DNA from: Saccharopolyspora gloriosae
GTDB taxonomy: Bacteria > Actinomycetota > Actinomycetes > Mycobacteriales > Pseudonocardiaceae
Assembly: GCF_022828475.1 (NCBI RefSeq)
Contig: NZ_CP059557.1
Coordinates: forward strand, 6,681,470 to 6,745,469
Direction: 5' to 3'
Length of the DNA stretch: 64,000 nucleotides
The translations under genes were made by a program, and so were the position numbers. Below, piece by piece: positions 26,495 through 34,258 of the stretch. The notes below the pieces were generated by a model that was given only the letters and a program-made list of their open reading frames with translations, did no database searches and had not been told where the DNA came from. How positions within the stretch are numbered: the stretch's first letter is position 1; each line of letters begins with the position of its first letter.

Positions 26495-26528
26495 TTTTAC
26501 CGACAGGAATCGGCAGCCGTCAAATCGG

Positions 26529-26549
26529 GTTGAGCGCGGGACGCTCAAT
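26529..26549. promoter_or_regulatory. HAIR operator 2 of the dnaK operon
   Basis: GTTGAGC-GCGGGAC-GCTCAAT keeps the 7-nt spacer and most half-site bases. Its centre is 55 bp upstream of the first HAIR, about five helical turns, so both sites would face the same side. Confidence 0.7.
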
Positions 26550-26668
26550 GTTTCTGCCTGGACAACGGCTGAGCTGCACCGGAAGTTCCCGGCGGGCCGT
26601 GAAAACTCGATGTTCCGCACGCCACACGACCCCGGGGCCGCTGCCGGAACCGGACGAATCCCCGGACG

Positions 26669-27445
26669 TCAGCCGTGGTCGACCTCGATCGAGCCGGTCC
26701 CGGTGCTCAGTTCGAGCCGCCGCGGCGAGTTCGGATCGGTGGTCACGTCGATGTCCTGCGAGCCGGTGCCGGTGTCGGAGTCGACCCGGTACGCCTCGTC
26801 CGGCACTTCGAGTCCGATGCCGCCGGTACCGGTCGTCGCCCGCACGACCCGGGGTCCGGTCAGTTCCAGGTCGATCGTGCCCGTGTCGGCGCGGGCCGTG
26901 ATGTTCCCGCCACCGAGGTCCTCGCCGTCGATCCCGCCGCTGCCGGTCGTCACGTCCACATCGCCGTCGACGTCGCGCAGTTCGACCCCACCAGCGGATC
27001 CGCGCACCCGCACCGGCCCGGCCACGTCGGACACCCGCACCGACCCCGCGGAGGTCTCGACGTCAACGGACTTCATCCCGGCGACCTCCAGCCCGCCCGA
27101 ATCACCGGTGCCCGTGACCGGCACCGGAGCGGGCAGCGTCACCTCGTAGTCGACCGAGCAGTCTGCGCCGCACGCCGCCAGCACGAGCGCGCCGCCCTCG
27201 ACCCGGTGGCTGGTCCCGTCATCGCCGCCCAGCCAGTCGCGCACCTGCTCGCGCACTTCGGCCCGAGCTCCGGGCCGGTACTCGATCCGCACCTCCCCGG
27301 CGGATTCGGCGAGCCGGACCTCGGTGATCCCGGACAGCGGCGTGACGCTCTCGCGGCCGCTCTGACCTCCCCAGCCCCAGCTCACGACCGTGCCCGCGAT
27401 CAGCAGGCAGGACGCACCGGCGACCGCCAGCCCCGTCCGCACCAT
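26669..27445 (-). CDS. DUF4097-family beta-helix protein, membrane-anchored
   Basis: The 258-residue protein has an N-terminal signal/anchor (about residues 5-25), then a repeated beta-strand pattern typical of DUF4097 'putative adhesin' domains (EVAGMKSVDVETSAGSV, VELRDVDGDVDVTTGSGGI, RADTGTIDLELTGPR, STGTGSIEV). Such domains often sit on the outer face of the membrane and take part in envelope-stress sensing; no function is proven. One cysteine pair (CGADC) could form a disulfide. It is monocistronic in this window, separated from dnaK by the HAIR-containing promoter region and from the TetR gene by 82 bp. Confidence 0.8.
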   Translation of the reverse strand: MVRTGLAVAGASCLLIAGTVVSWGWGGQSGRESVTPLSGITEVRLAESAGEVRIEYRPGARAEVREQVRDWLGGDDGTSHRVEGGALVLAACGADCSVDYEVTLPAPVPVTGTGDSGGLEVAGMKSVDVETSAGSVRVSDVAGPVRVRGSAGGVELRDVDGDVDVTTGSGGIDGEDLGGGNITARADTGTIDLELTGPRVVRATTGTGGIGLEVPDEAYRVDSDTGTGSQDIDVTTDPNSPRRLELSTGTGSIEVDHG

Positions 27446-27527
27446 GATCGTTCCCCCTCGTACGACGATGCATCCGCACAGTAACGGCCGCGACCACGGT
27501 CCGGAACCGAGCTGCCCGCGATCCTGG

Positions 27528-28133
27528 TCAGCCCGTGACCTCGCCGACTTCCCGCAGGTACGACATCGGTTGCAGCAGGAAGTGCAGTGCGGGCTCGAAG
27601 TCCGCCGCGACCGGCGGTTCGTCGGCGATGAGGGCCTGCATCATCAGCCCGTCGATCGCGGCGAACAGCGCCTTGACGATGCCCTCGTCGGCGCCGCGCC
27701 CCTCGTTGATCTCGCTCGCGCCGACCTCGATCCACCGCCGGGCCGCCGGACGCAGCGCGGGCCTGCGGGCGGCGAGCAGGTACAGCTCGTACTCGGCGAT
27801 GGTGCGCGCCCGCCGCTCGTTGATCATCTCCGCCAGGTTCTCCGCGATGGTCTTCGCCCACGCGCGCCCGTCCTCCGGCGTGCGCTCGCGCATCCGCGCG
27901 ATGTCCGCGATGAGCAGTTCCGCGCTCTCCAGCAGCGTCGCCACCAGCAGTTCGTCGATGCCAGTGAAGTAGTAGGAGATCGACGCGGGCGGCACGCCGG
28001 CCTCCCTGGCGATGGCGCGGTGGCTGACCCCGGCCACCCCGTCGCGCTCCACGACGCGGGTGGTCGCGTCGAGGATGGCGCGGCGACGGCGTTCCCCCTT
28101 GGCGAGGCGGCCGTCGGTGTGCTCGACGGTCAA
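27528..28133 (-). CDS. TetR-family regulator of the adjacent SMR efflux gene
   Basis: The 201-residue protein has the TetR helix-turn-helix near residues 25-70 (ILDATTRVVERDGVAGVSHR, AREAGVPPASISYYFTG) and an all-helical ligand domain. The apparent TTG start overlaps the stop codon of the upstream SMR gene (TTGA), so the pair is one operon. TetR-SMR pairs usually control cationic-drug efflux. The probable operator is the inverted repeat at 28486-28502 in front of the SMR gene. A slightly later start is possible because TTG is rare. Confidence 0.88.
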   Translation of the reverse strand: MTVEHTDGRLAKGERRRRAILDATTRVVERDGVAGVSHRAIAREAGVPPASISYYFTGIDELLVATLLESAELLIADIARMRERTPEDGRAWAKTIAENLAEMINERRARTIAEYELYLLAARRPALRPAARRWIEVGASEINEGRGADEGIVKALFAAIDGLMMQALIADEPPVAADFEPALHFLLQPMSYLREVGEVTG

Positions 28134-28453
28134 TGCGCACCGCCGAGTTCGAGCGCCACGACGCCGCCGATGATCAGCGCGAGGCCGCCGAGCTGCACGG
28201 CGGTGATGCTCTCGCCGAGGAACGCCACGCCGATCAGCGCGATGAGCGCGACCCCTGCACCCGACCAGATCGCGTAGACGACACCGACCGGCAGGCCCAT
28301 CTTGAGCACCATCCCGAGCGCGACGAACGCGGCGCCGTAGCCGATCACCACCATGATCGAGGGAAACGGCTTGCTGAAGCCCTCGGAGAGCTTCAACGAC
28401 ACGGTGCCCACCACTTCGGAGCAGATGGCAAACACCAGCATCAGGTACGCCAC
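28130..28453 (-). CDS. Small multidrug resistance (SMR) efflux protein
   Basis: A 107-residue, four-helix membrane protein. The essential membrane glutamate is at position 13 (FAICSEVVGTVSLKLSEGF), and the PVGVVYAIWSGAGVALIALIG and GLALIIGGVVALEL segments are conserved. SMR proteins act as dual-topology dimers exchanging protons for cationic drugs or guanidinium. I start at the GTG preceded by GAGGAGG; the frame to 28594 adds a poor leader. The stop overlaps the start of the TetR gene. Whether it is a QacE-type drug pump or a Gdx-type guanidinium exporter is not certain. Confidence 0.9.
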   Translation of the reverse strand: MAYLMLVFAICSEVVGTVSLKLSEGFSKPFPSIMVVIGYGAAFVALGMVLKMGLPVGVVYAIWSGAGVALIALIGVAFLGESITAVQLGGLALIIGGVVALELGGAH

Positions 28454-28485
28454 CTGATCCTCCTCGCGAGAAACCTGAACGTGTG

Positions 28486-28502
28486 CCCTAGTTGTTCCAG
28501 GG
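28486..28502. promoter_or_regulatory. Inverted repeat before the SMR-TetR operon
   Basis: CCCTAG-N5-CCAGGG-type dyad (CCCT at 28486-28489, AGGG at 28499-28502), 33 bp upstream of the SMR start and next to TATATC. Likely TetR operator. Confidence 0.4.
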
Positions 28503-28535
28503 TATATCAATCCCGCGTGGCCTCGGCAGGTCTGT

Positions 28536-28994
28536 TCAGCGGTCGAGCTCGCCCCGGGGCGGCCCTTCGGCGCCGTCGGAGTCCTCGGAGCCACCGAACA
28601 GCGCCTGCGACCCGAGCACCGCGGCCCAGATCCCCATCGGGAAGATCGGGAAGAAGAAGATCCAGCCGCCGGTCGCCAACGAGATCACCAGCCAGATCCC
28701 GGTCAGCAGGAACGCGACCTGAGCCCATTCCCGCCACTGCTTCTCCATACCGCGCCAGGGCCGCTTGACGGGAGGCTTCGCGGGTTCGGCCACGGGAGCG
28801 GGCGCCGAATCCGGCAGGTCCGCGGTCAGCGGCACCAAGTCGGCCCGGGTGACTGCCGCGTAGGCGTCCCGGACCCGCTCGTCGTATTCGGCCAGGCCGA
28901 GCCGCCCCTCGTCGAACGCCACCCGCAGCCGCTCGGCGACCTGCTGGCGATCGGCATCGGAAGCGCGCACCGCCGGGCGCTCGGCGTCGTCCAT
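28536..28994 (-). CDS. DUF1707 (SHOCT-like) domain membrane protein
   Basis: Residues 8-62 form the DUF1707 domain, with the invariant RASDADRQQVAERLRVAFDEGRL and EYDERVRDAYAAVTRADL segments. After a Pro/Ala linker a hydrophobic hairpin (about 105-140) anchors the 152-residue protein. DUF1707 proteins are common in actinobacteria and are often near sensors and transporters; their function is not settled. The ATG has a GGGGGAG ribosome binding site. It lies downstream of the GAP-family gene on the same strand, with 107 bp between. Confidence 0.88.
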   Translation of the reverse strand: MDDAERPAVRASDADRQQVAERLRVAFDEGRLGLAEYDERVRDAYAAVTRADLVPLTADLPDSAPAPVAEPAKPPVKRPWRGMEKQWREWAQVAFLLTGIWLVISLATGGWIFFFPIFPMGIWAAVLGSQALFGGSEDSDGAEGPPRGELDR

Positions 28995-29101
28995 TGCTCC
29001 CCCTGAACTCGATGAGGCCGCGACTGGCCGGTCGTCGGTTACCCGAGAGAACTCCGAGGATACGCGGTCGGCGCGCCCTCGGAGGACCGTTCGATCAACC
29101 A

Positions 29102-29773
29102 TCAGCTCAGCCCGAACACGCCGAGGTAGTACTGCACTCCGCGGCTCGCGAGCAGGAACCCGACGATCCCGAGCAACCAGAGCCAGGTGTCGTCCTTCTT
29201 CTCCGCCCGCTTGTCCAGCCACCGCCGCATCCGCGGCCGCAGCGTCCGCTCGAACATGCCGAACCCGGCCATGAGCAGCAGCGGCGGCAGCACGAAGATC
29301 GCCACGTAGCTCGCCAGCAACGGCAGCGCGACCAGCGCGTCCGACGTGAAGCCGCGCAGGATCCCGAGCGCGCCGAGGTAAGGCAGTGCGGTGCTGAACT
29401 CGGCGATCGTGATGGTCACGCCGACCCCGAACACCGCTCCCAGCGGCAGCCGCTCGGGGAGCTTCGGCAGTCCGCGCTTGGCCGATTCCGGCGGGAACAG
29501 CGCGTAGAGCAGCATCGCCGAACCGCCCAGCGCGGCGAGCGCGTAACCGGCGCGCTCGGCGAACTCGGTGTCTGCGATGCGCAGGAATCCGTCCAGCCCG
29601 AAGTAGATCAACAGCCCGAGCAGGAGGTAAGTGGTGAAAATCGCACTGACGTAAGTCAGCACCCGAGTCCGGAATGGACCACCGCGCAACAGCAGGAACA
29701 AGGTGACCGCCAGCGCGGACGGATTGAGCGCGTCCAGCAGGGACAATCCGTAGAACCCCAGTAAAGACGACAT
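29102..29773 (-). CDS. GAP-family (Sap-like) integral membrane protein
   Basis: The 223-residue protein has six predicted helices and the family opening LLDALNPSALAVTLFLLL followed by the charged loop GGPFRTRVLTYVSAIFTTYL. The GAP family includes mycobacterial proteins that help move glycolipids such as sulfolipid-1 to the surface. A lipid or small-molecule transport role is the usual inference; the NPSA motif also recalls LysE-type exporters. It is divergent from the etfD gene with a 197-bp promoter region between. Confidence 0.8.
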   Translation of the reverse strand: MSSLLGFYGLSLLDALNPSALAVTLFLLLRGGPFRTRVLTYVSAIFTTYLLLGLLIYFGLDGFLRIADTEFAERAGYALAALGGSAMLLYALFPPESAKRGLPKLPERLPLGAVFGVGVTITIAEFSTALPYLGALGILRGFTSDALVALPLLASYVAIFVLPPLLLMAGFGMFERTLRPRMRRWLDKRAEKKDDTWLWLLGIVGFLLASRGVQYYLGVFGLS

Positions 29774-29970
29774 GCCAGCCCCCAGGCTCGAAACCAGAAA
29801 CCTGGGCGATCGTACAACATAAAGTGGGGCGATCGGCCAACTAGTTTTTCGGGAAGCCGTTGCGCAGAATCACCCCCTGTTCCCACCACGGCGTAGCCCC
29901 GCTGGTTACCGGCTAGTAATAAGGCGTACGCTCCTCAAACGGACAACCCCCGAACATGGAGGCCGCGAGC

Positions 29971-32316
29971 ATGGGTGCTCTGCAGCTGGTCCTGGGCTTG
30001 ATCTGCCTGGCGGTTACGGCCGTCGCGGTGGTGATGGTGACGCGGACCGTGCGGCGGATGATGTCGTCCATCCGCCTCGGACAACCGGACCCGACCAGGC
30101 GTGGCCCATTCGGGGCGAGGTTCGGGAACATGCTCAAGGAGGTCTTGGGCCACACCAAGATGCTCAAGTGGGGCCACGTCGGTGTGGCGCACTGGTTCGT
30201 GATGGCCGGCTTCGGCGGCCTGAGCCTGAGCGTGCTGGAGGCCTACTTCGAGGTCTTCGTCCCCACCTTCGAAACCCCGGTGCTGAGCTGGTTCGGCCCG
30301 TGGAACCTGATCGTCGAACTGCTCGGCATCACCACGGTGCTCGGCGGTTTCTGGCTGATCGCGGTGCGCCAGCTCAACCACCCGCGCCGCGCGGGCCGCG
30401 TGTCGCGGTTCCAGGGCTCCAACTTCGGCCAGGCGTACTTCGTCGAGGCCGTCGTGGTGCTGGAAGGCTTCGGCATCATGGGCCTGCGCGCGTTCAAGCA
30501 GGCATCGGACCTGTTCGAGGCGCCGCTGTGGTCCTCGCCGATCACCTACGCGCTGGGTGCCGTCCTGCCTTCGAGCACGGCGGCGATCTCCCTCTTCGCC
30601 GGGTTCAAGATCCTGTCCGCGATGATCTGGGTCATCGTCATCGCCTCGAACATCACGATGGGCGTGGCGTGGCACCGGTTCACCGCGTTCTTCAACATCT
30701 ACTTCAAGCGCGAGGTCGGCGACGGCCGGGCGCTGGGCGCGCTGCAGCCGATGATGTCCGGCGGCAAGGAGCTCGACTTCGAGGAAGCCGACCCCGACGA
30801 GGACGTGTTCGGCGTCGGCAAGGTCGAGGACTTCAAGTGGAAGGGCTGGCTGGACTTCACGACCTGCACCGAGTGCGGTCGCTGCCAGTCGCAGTGCCCC
30901 GCGTGGAACACCGCGAAGCCGCTGTCGCCGAAGCTGCTGGTCACCTCGCTGCGCGACCACGCCTACGCGAAGGCCCCGTACCTGCTGGCCGGTGGCGGCA
31001 AGGACATGGCGGGCGACGAGGTCGGCATCACCGGCGACGGCGCCGAGGAGAAGCTGGCGAGCATCAACGCGCTGGCGCTGGCCGAGGCCGAGCGCCCGCT
31101 GGTCGGCGGCCCCGAGGAGATGGGCGTCATCGACCCCGAGGTCCTGTGGGGCTGCACCAACTGCGGCGCCTGCGTCGAGCAGTGCCCGGTGGACATCGAG
31201 CACGTCGACCACATCGTCGACATGCGCCGCTACCAGGTGCTGATCGAGTCGAACTTCCCCACCGAGCTCGGCGGGATGTTCAAGAACCTGGAGAACAAGG
31301 GCAACCCGTGGGGCCAGAACGCCAAGGACCGGTTGAACTGGACCGAGGAACTGGACTTCGAGGTCCCGGTCTTCGACGGTGAGCTCGCCGAGGACACCGA
31401 GTACGTGTTCTGGGTCGGCTGCGCCGGTGCCTTCGAGGACCGCGCGAAGAAGACCACCCGTGCGGTGTCCGAGCTGCTGCACATGGCCGGGGTGAAGTAC
31501 ACGGTGCTCGGCGGCGAGGAGACCTGCACCGGTGACCCGGCCAGGCGAGCGGGCAACGAGTTCCTGTTCCAGATGCTCGCGCAGCAGAACGTCGAGACGC
31601 TGAACTCGGTGTTCGAGGGCCGTGAGCCCGGCAAGCGCAAGATCGTCGCCACGTGCGCGCACTGCTTCAACAGCCTCGCCAACGAGTACTCGCAGCTCGG
31701 CGGGAACTTCGAGGTCGTGCACCACACGCAGCTGCTGAACAAGCTGGTCCGCGAGAAGCGCCTCACCCCGGTCGCCCCGGTCGCCGAGGACGTGACCTAC
31801 CACGACCCCTGCTTCCTGGGTCGGCACAACAAGGTCTACACGCCGCCGCGTGACCTGGTCGGCGCCTCCGGTGCGAACTTCCGCGAGATGCCGCGCCACG
31901 GCGACCGCTCCATGTGCTGCGGCGCGGGCGGCGCCCGGATGTGGATGGAGGAGAAGACCGGCAAGCGCATCAACGTGGAGCGCGTCGACGAGGCGCTGGG
32001 CACCGCGCCCCAGAAGATCGCCACCGGCTGCCCGTTCTGCCGCGTGATGCTCAACGACGGCCTCACCGCCCGCCAGAACGAAGGCGCGGCGTCGGAGAAC
32101 GTCGAGATCGTCGACGTCGCACAGCTGCTGCTGTCGTCGGTGAAGCGCGGCGGCGACGGCGCCTCGGCCCCGGTCGCCGAGTCCGACGGCGAGGCCGACT
32201 CCGCGGGCAAGGCCGAGATCGGCGGCGAAGCCGAGGTCAACGGCAAGGCCGACGTCCCCACCGACGCCGACCCCACCGGCACCCCGCTCCCGGACCAGGA
32301 CAAGTCCGACAGCTGA
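29971..32316 (+). CDS. etfD: Membrane iron-sulfur oxidoreductase, Rv0338c/EtfD type
   Basis: The 781-residue protein combines about six N-terminal membrane helices (1-245) with two 4Fe-4S clusters (CTECGRCQSQCPAW near 285, CTNCGACVEQCPVD near 390) and two CCG domains (VGCAGAFEDRAKK and MCCGAGGARMWMEE). This is the architecture of Rv0338c of M. tuberculosis, which takes electrons from the EtfBA flavoprotein during fatty-acid oxidation and passes them to the quinone pool. The C-terminal 60 residues are an acidic Ala/Asp/Gly repeat not needed for the core. The ATG at 29971 is chosen over 29956 because GGAGG lies 9 nt upstream of it. A strong terminator follows. Gene order near dcd and dnaK matches mycobacteria. 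Confidence 0.88.
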   Translation: MGALQLVLGLICLAVTAVAVVMVTRTVRRMMSSIRLGQPDPTRRGPFGARFGNMLKEVLGHTKMLKWGHVGVAHWFVMAGFGGLSLSVLEAYFEVFVPTFETPVLSWFGPWNLIVELLGITTVLGGFWLIAVRQLNHPRRAGRVSRFQGSNFGQAYFVEAVVVLEGFGIMGLRAFKQASDLFEAPLWSSPITYALGAVLPSSTAAISLFAGFKILSAMIWVIVIASNITMGVAWHRFTAFFNIYFKREVGDGRALGALQPMMSGGKELDFEEADPDEDVFGVGKVEDFKWKGWLDFTTCTECGRCQSQCPAWNTAKPLSPKLLVTSLRDHAYAKAPYLLAGGGKDMAGDEVGITGDGAEEKLASINALALAEAERPLVGGPEEMGVIDPEVLWGCTNCGACVEQCPVDIEHVDHIVDMRRYQVLIESNFPTELGGMFKNLENKGNPWGQNAKDRLNWTEELDFEVPVFDGELAEDTEYVFWVGCAGAFEDRAKKTTRAVSELLHMAGVKYTVLGGEETCTGDPARRAGNEFLFQMLAQQNVETLNSVFEGREPGKRKIVATCAHCFNSLANEYSQLGGNFEVVHHTQLLNKLVREKRLTPVAPVAEDVTYHDPCFLGRHNKVYTPPRDLVGASGANFREMPRHGDRSMCCGAGGARMWMEEKTGKRINVERVDEALGTAPQKIATGCPFCRVMLNDGLTARQNEGAASENVEIVDVAQLLLSSVKRGGDGASAPVAESDGEADSAGKAEIGGEAEVNGKADVPTDADPTGTPLPDQDKSDS

Positions 32317-32327
32317 CCCGCAACGCG

Positions 32328-32364
32328 AAGAAGGGGCAGGCCCACAACGGGCCTGCCCCTTCTT
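32328..32364. terminator. Strong intrinsic terminator after etfD
   Basis: A perfect 16-bp stem (32328-32343 with 32349-32364) and an ACAAC loop start 12 bp after the stop codon and run into TCTTGTT. The AAGAAG/CTTCTT ends let it work in both directions, also ending the small secreted-protein gene at 32431. Confidence 0.9.
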
Positions 32365-32430
32365 CTTGTTCAACCGCTGGGTCCCGGTGAGGTGGCGGGA
32401 CCGTCGCGGTCGTTCGTGCGGTACCTGGCG

Positions 32431-32667
32431 TCAGCCTGCGATCTTTCCGGCGACGAAGTCGCTCACCGGCAAGCCCTTGTGGTAACCGGCCTTGCTGCCG
32501 TTTCCTGCTCCGTTGCCGTTGACGCCGCTCTGGTGCACGCCGACGTTGGTGCCGTCCTGGTTGTTGGTGACGTACCCGTCGGCGAGCGCCGCGGGGGCGG
32601 CGAGGGCGCTCAGGCCGAGCATGATCCCGGCGGTGGCTGCGGTCTTCGCGAACTTCGAGAGCTGCAT
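32431..32667 (-). CDS. Small secreted protein of unknown function
   Basis: A 78-residue protein with a clear signal peptide (MQLSKFAKTAATAGIMLGLSA, cleavage after ALADG near residue 30). The mature part is only about 48 residues, rich in Gly, Asn and Val (TNNQDGTNVGVHQSGVNGNG), with no cysteine. The ATG has a good GGAGAGG site. The Asn/Gly-rich pattern recalls chaplin-like surface peptides but the chaplin motif is absent, so I do not assign it. It faces the etfD terminator tail to tail. Confidence 0.65.
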   Translation of the reverse strand: MQLSKFAKTAATAGIMLGLSALAAPAALADGYVTNNQDGTNVGVHQSGVNGNGAGNGSKAGYHKGLPVSDFVAGKIAG

Positions 32668-32916
32668 GAGTACCTCTCCGTCGTCCAGTCGGTTCGGCGT
32701 CGATCTGCATCGATCGCCGGGATCAGTCCTACGGGGTGAAGGTCGACTCGGCGCGCTCCAGCGGCCACTGCCACCCGACCCGGTGGTCCTAATCGCGAGA
32801 ACGGGGCTACCTTCGCCGCCACCGAGCACAAGCGGTAACCAAGCATCGACCACACGTTCGAGTGCTTGATTCGAAAACGCTTGCACCGCTGGAGAACGAC
32901 TCGGCAACGTGGAGCC

Positions 32917-33555
32917 ATGAGTACTGTGGAAGCGGAAGGGGTGATGACCATGGCCGCCGCGTTGGACCACGAACCGACCGAGTTCGACCCGCTGGTCGAC
33001 CTGTACGGCGTATGGACCCCTGAGCTTGCCGACCGGTACTTGCCGATTCCCGGGATGCCCCCGGTGAAGTACGAGTGCCTGGACGGAAAGCTGATTTTGA
33101 GCCCTTACGAAGGTTCGGCGAACATCTATGCGGCCGACGAGATCTTCGTCCGCCTACGCCGCCCCGCCCGTGACCTTGGCGGTGGCGCCTACACCACGCT
33201 GAACGTCCAGCTCGCATCCAACCGCTGGATCCAGCCGGACTTCACCGTGCTCCGCGAACCGGCGAGAGGCCGAGTCTGGATTCCTGCGGAACAGACATTG
33301 CTGGTGGGCGAGTGCGTGTCACCGTCGAGCCGCAAGGCGGACCGGATCGACAAGCCCGCACGCTGTGCCGAGGCGGGCATTGAGTTCTTCATGCGGGTCG
33401 AAGTGTCTTACGCACGCCAGCAAGCAGAGGTCGTGTTGCTGCGCTTGAACGACGCTGGATACCAAGTGCACACCAAGTCACTGGCCGGGTCGCGATTCGA
33501 GACGGACGTCCCATTCCCGTTGTCATTCGACCCGGCCGAGCTGCTGGAGGACTGA
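32917..33555 (+). CDS. Uma2-family (DUF820) putative restriction-fold endonuclease
   Basis: The 212-residue protein belongs to the Uma2 group with the PD-(D/E)XK fold. YECLDGKLILSPYEGS supplies the E-x-x-x-G-x-L start, and QPDFTVLRE plus LLVGECVSPSSRKADRIDKPARCAEAGIEFFMRVE give the D...ExK-like core. Uma2 proteins are abundant in actinobacteria and cyanobacteria and their role is unknown; many are associated with mobile DNA. The ATG at 32917 is used; the frame open from 32866 adds a basic, unlikely leader. No partner gene is adjacent. Confidence 0.85.
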   Translation: MSTVEAEGVMTMAAALDHEPTEFDPLVDLYGVWTPELADRYLPIPGMPPVKYECLDGKLILSPYEGSANIYAADEIFVRLRRPARDLGGGAYTTLNVQLASNRWIQPDFTVLREPARGRVWIPAEQTLLVGECVSPSSRKADRIDKPARCAEAGIEFFMRVEVSYARQQAEVVLLRLNDAGYQVHTKSLAGSRFETDVPFPLSFDPAELLED

Positions 33556-33570
33556 TCAGCCCGGCGAGAC

Positions 33571-33780
33571 CTAGTGCGGTAAGCATTGGAGGAACGAGCG
33601 CCATGCTCCGGGGGTGAAGGCGAGGGCGGGGCCGTGTGGCGCCTTCGAGTCCCGCACCGCCACGGCAGATCCGGCGAACGCCACCTCGACGCAAGCGTTT
33701 CCAGAACCGCCACCGGACCGGCTGCTCTTCCGCCATGTGGCCTCAGTCGAAGCAACTTCGACGCGTGCGGCTTTTCGCAT
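33571..33780 (-). CDS. Orphan DUF397-domain protein
   Basis: A 69-residue DUF397 protein: ATWRKSSRSGGGSGNACVEVA followed by VAVRDSKAPHGPALAFTPGAW. DUF397 proteins normally sit beside an XRE-type helix-turn-helix regulator with which they act as a pair controlling development or antibiotic genes. No such regulator is adjacent. It runs tail to tail with the Uma2 gene, 15 bp apart, and its 5' end overlaps a degraded plus-strand coding remnant, so its local context looks rearranged. Confidence 0.75.
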   Translation of the reverse strand: MRKAARVEVASTEATWRKSSRSGGGSGNACVEVAFAGSAVAVRDSKAPHGPALAFTPGAWRSFLQCLPH

Positions 33781-33972
33781 GCCGAAATCGACCCCGACAC
33801 CGACGAGCCCGACCCCGAACAGATCCGCCTCTGGGGCATGGAACTGCCGGAAGGCCACGCGGTCGTCTACTGGCGCGCAGAAGGCAAGAGCCGATTCGCC
33901 ACCTTCGGCTCCGCGAGCCGAGCCGCCCAACGCTTCGGCCCGCTCTACGACCTCGCCCTCATCTACCCCTGA
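33757..33972 (+). pseudogene. C-terminal remnant of an unidentified protein, antisense to the DUF397 start
   Basis: The frame ends with a convincing protein segment (DEPDPEQIRLWGMELPEG, AVVYWRAEGKSRFATFGS, RFGPLYDLALIYP). Upstream of about 33757 the frame turns into the antisense of DUF397 and has no plausible start with a ribosome binding site. It looks like the surviving C-terminal 70 residues of a longer gene cut when DUF397 arrived. The family is not recognised. Confidence 0.45.
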
Positions 33973-34000
33973 GCGGCCCGCCCCGCCCGCACCGCATGCA

Positions 34001-34231
34001 AGTGAACGGACCTCCCACTGGACGAACGGTCCGTTCACTCACGCCTCGTGCCGCGCCGTCTGATCACTCCGCATCCCCGGCCGGCGGTGTTCCGAAGTGA
34101 ACGGACCGTTCGCCCAATCCCGTTGGACGAACGGTCCGTTGACTCATCTCCGACGCCGCTGGTGATCGTCGGGGCGGTTCGGGTGAACGGACCGTTTGCC
34201 CGAACTCGTTGGACGAACGGTCCGTTCACTC
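34001..34231. repeat. Array of three long hairpins (GTGAACGGACCGTT family)
   Basis: Three units at about 34001-34040, 34096-34145 and 34182-34231. Units 2 and 3 each form a near-perfect stem: GTGAACGGACCGTTCG pairs with CGAACGGTCCGTTGAC in unit 2 (one mismatch) around a 15-nt loop ending GTTGGA. Unit 1 has a shortened left arm. The array fills the gap behind the epoxide hydrolase stop codon (34259) and may end its transcript. Degenerate half-copies occur at 35494 and 58753. Confidence 0.75.
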
Positions 34232-34258
34232 GGAAACCGAAGCCGCTTCCGGTCGCGG

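Noticed and set aside
28130-28594. Longer SMR protein starting at 28594
   Set aside because: The extra 47 residues are Pro/Gly/Arg-rich and unlike SMR proteins; the GTG at 28453 has a strong ribosome binding site directly before helix 1.
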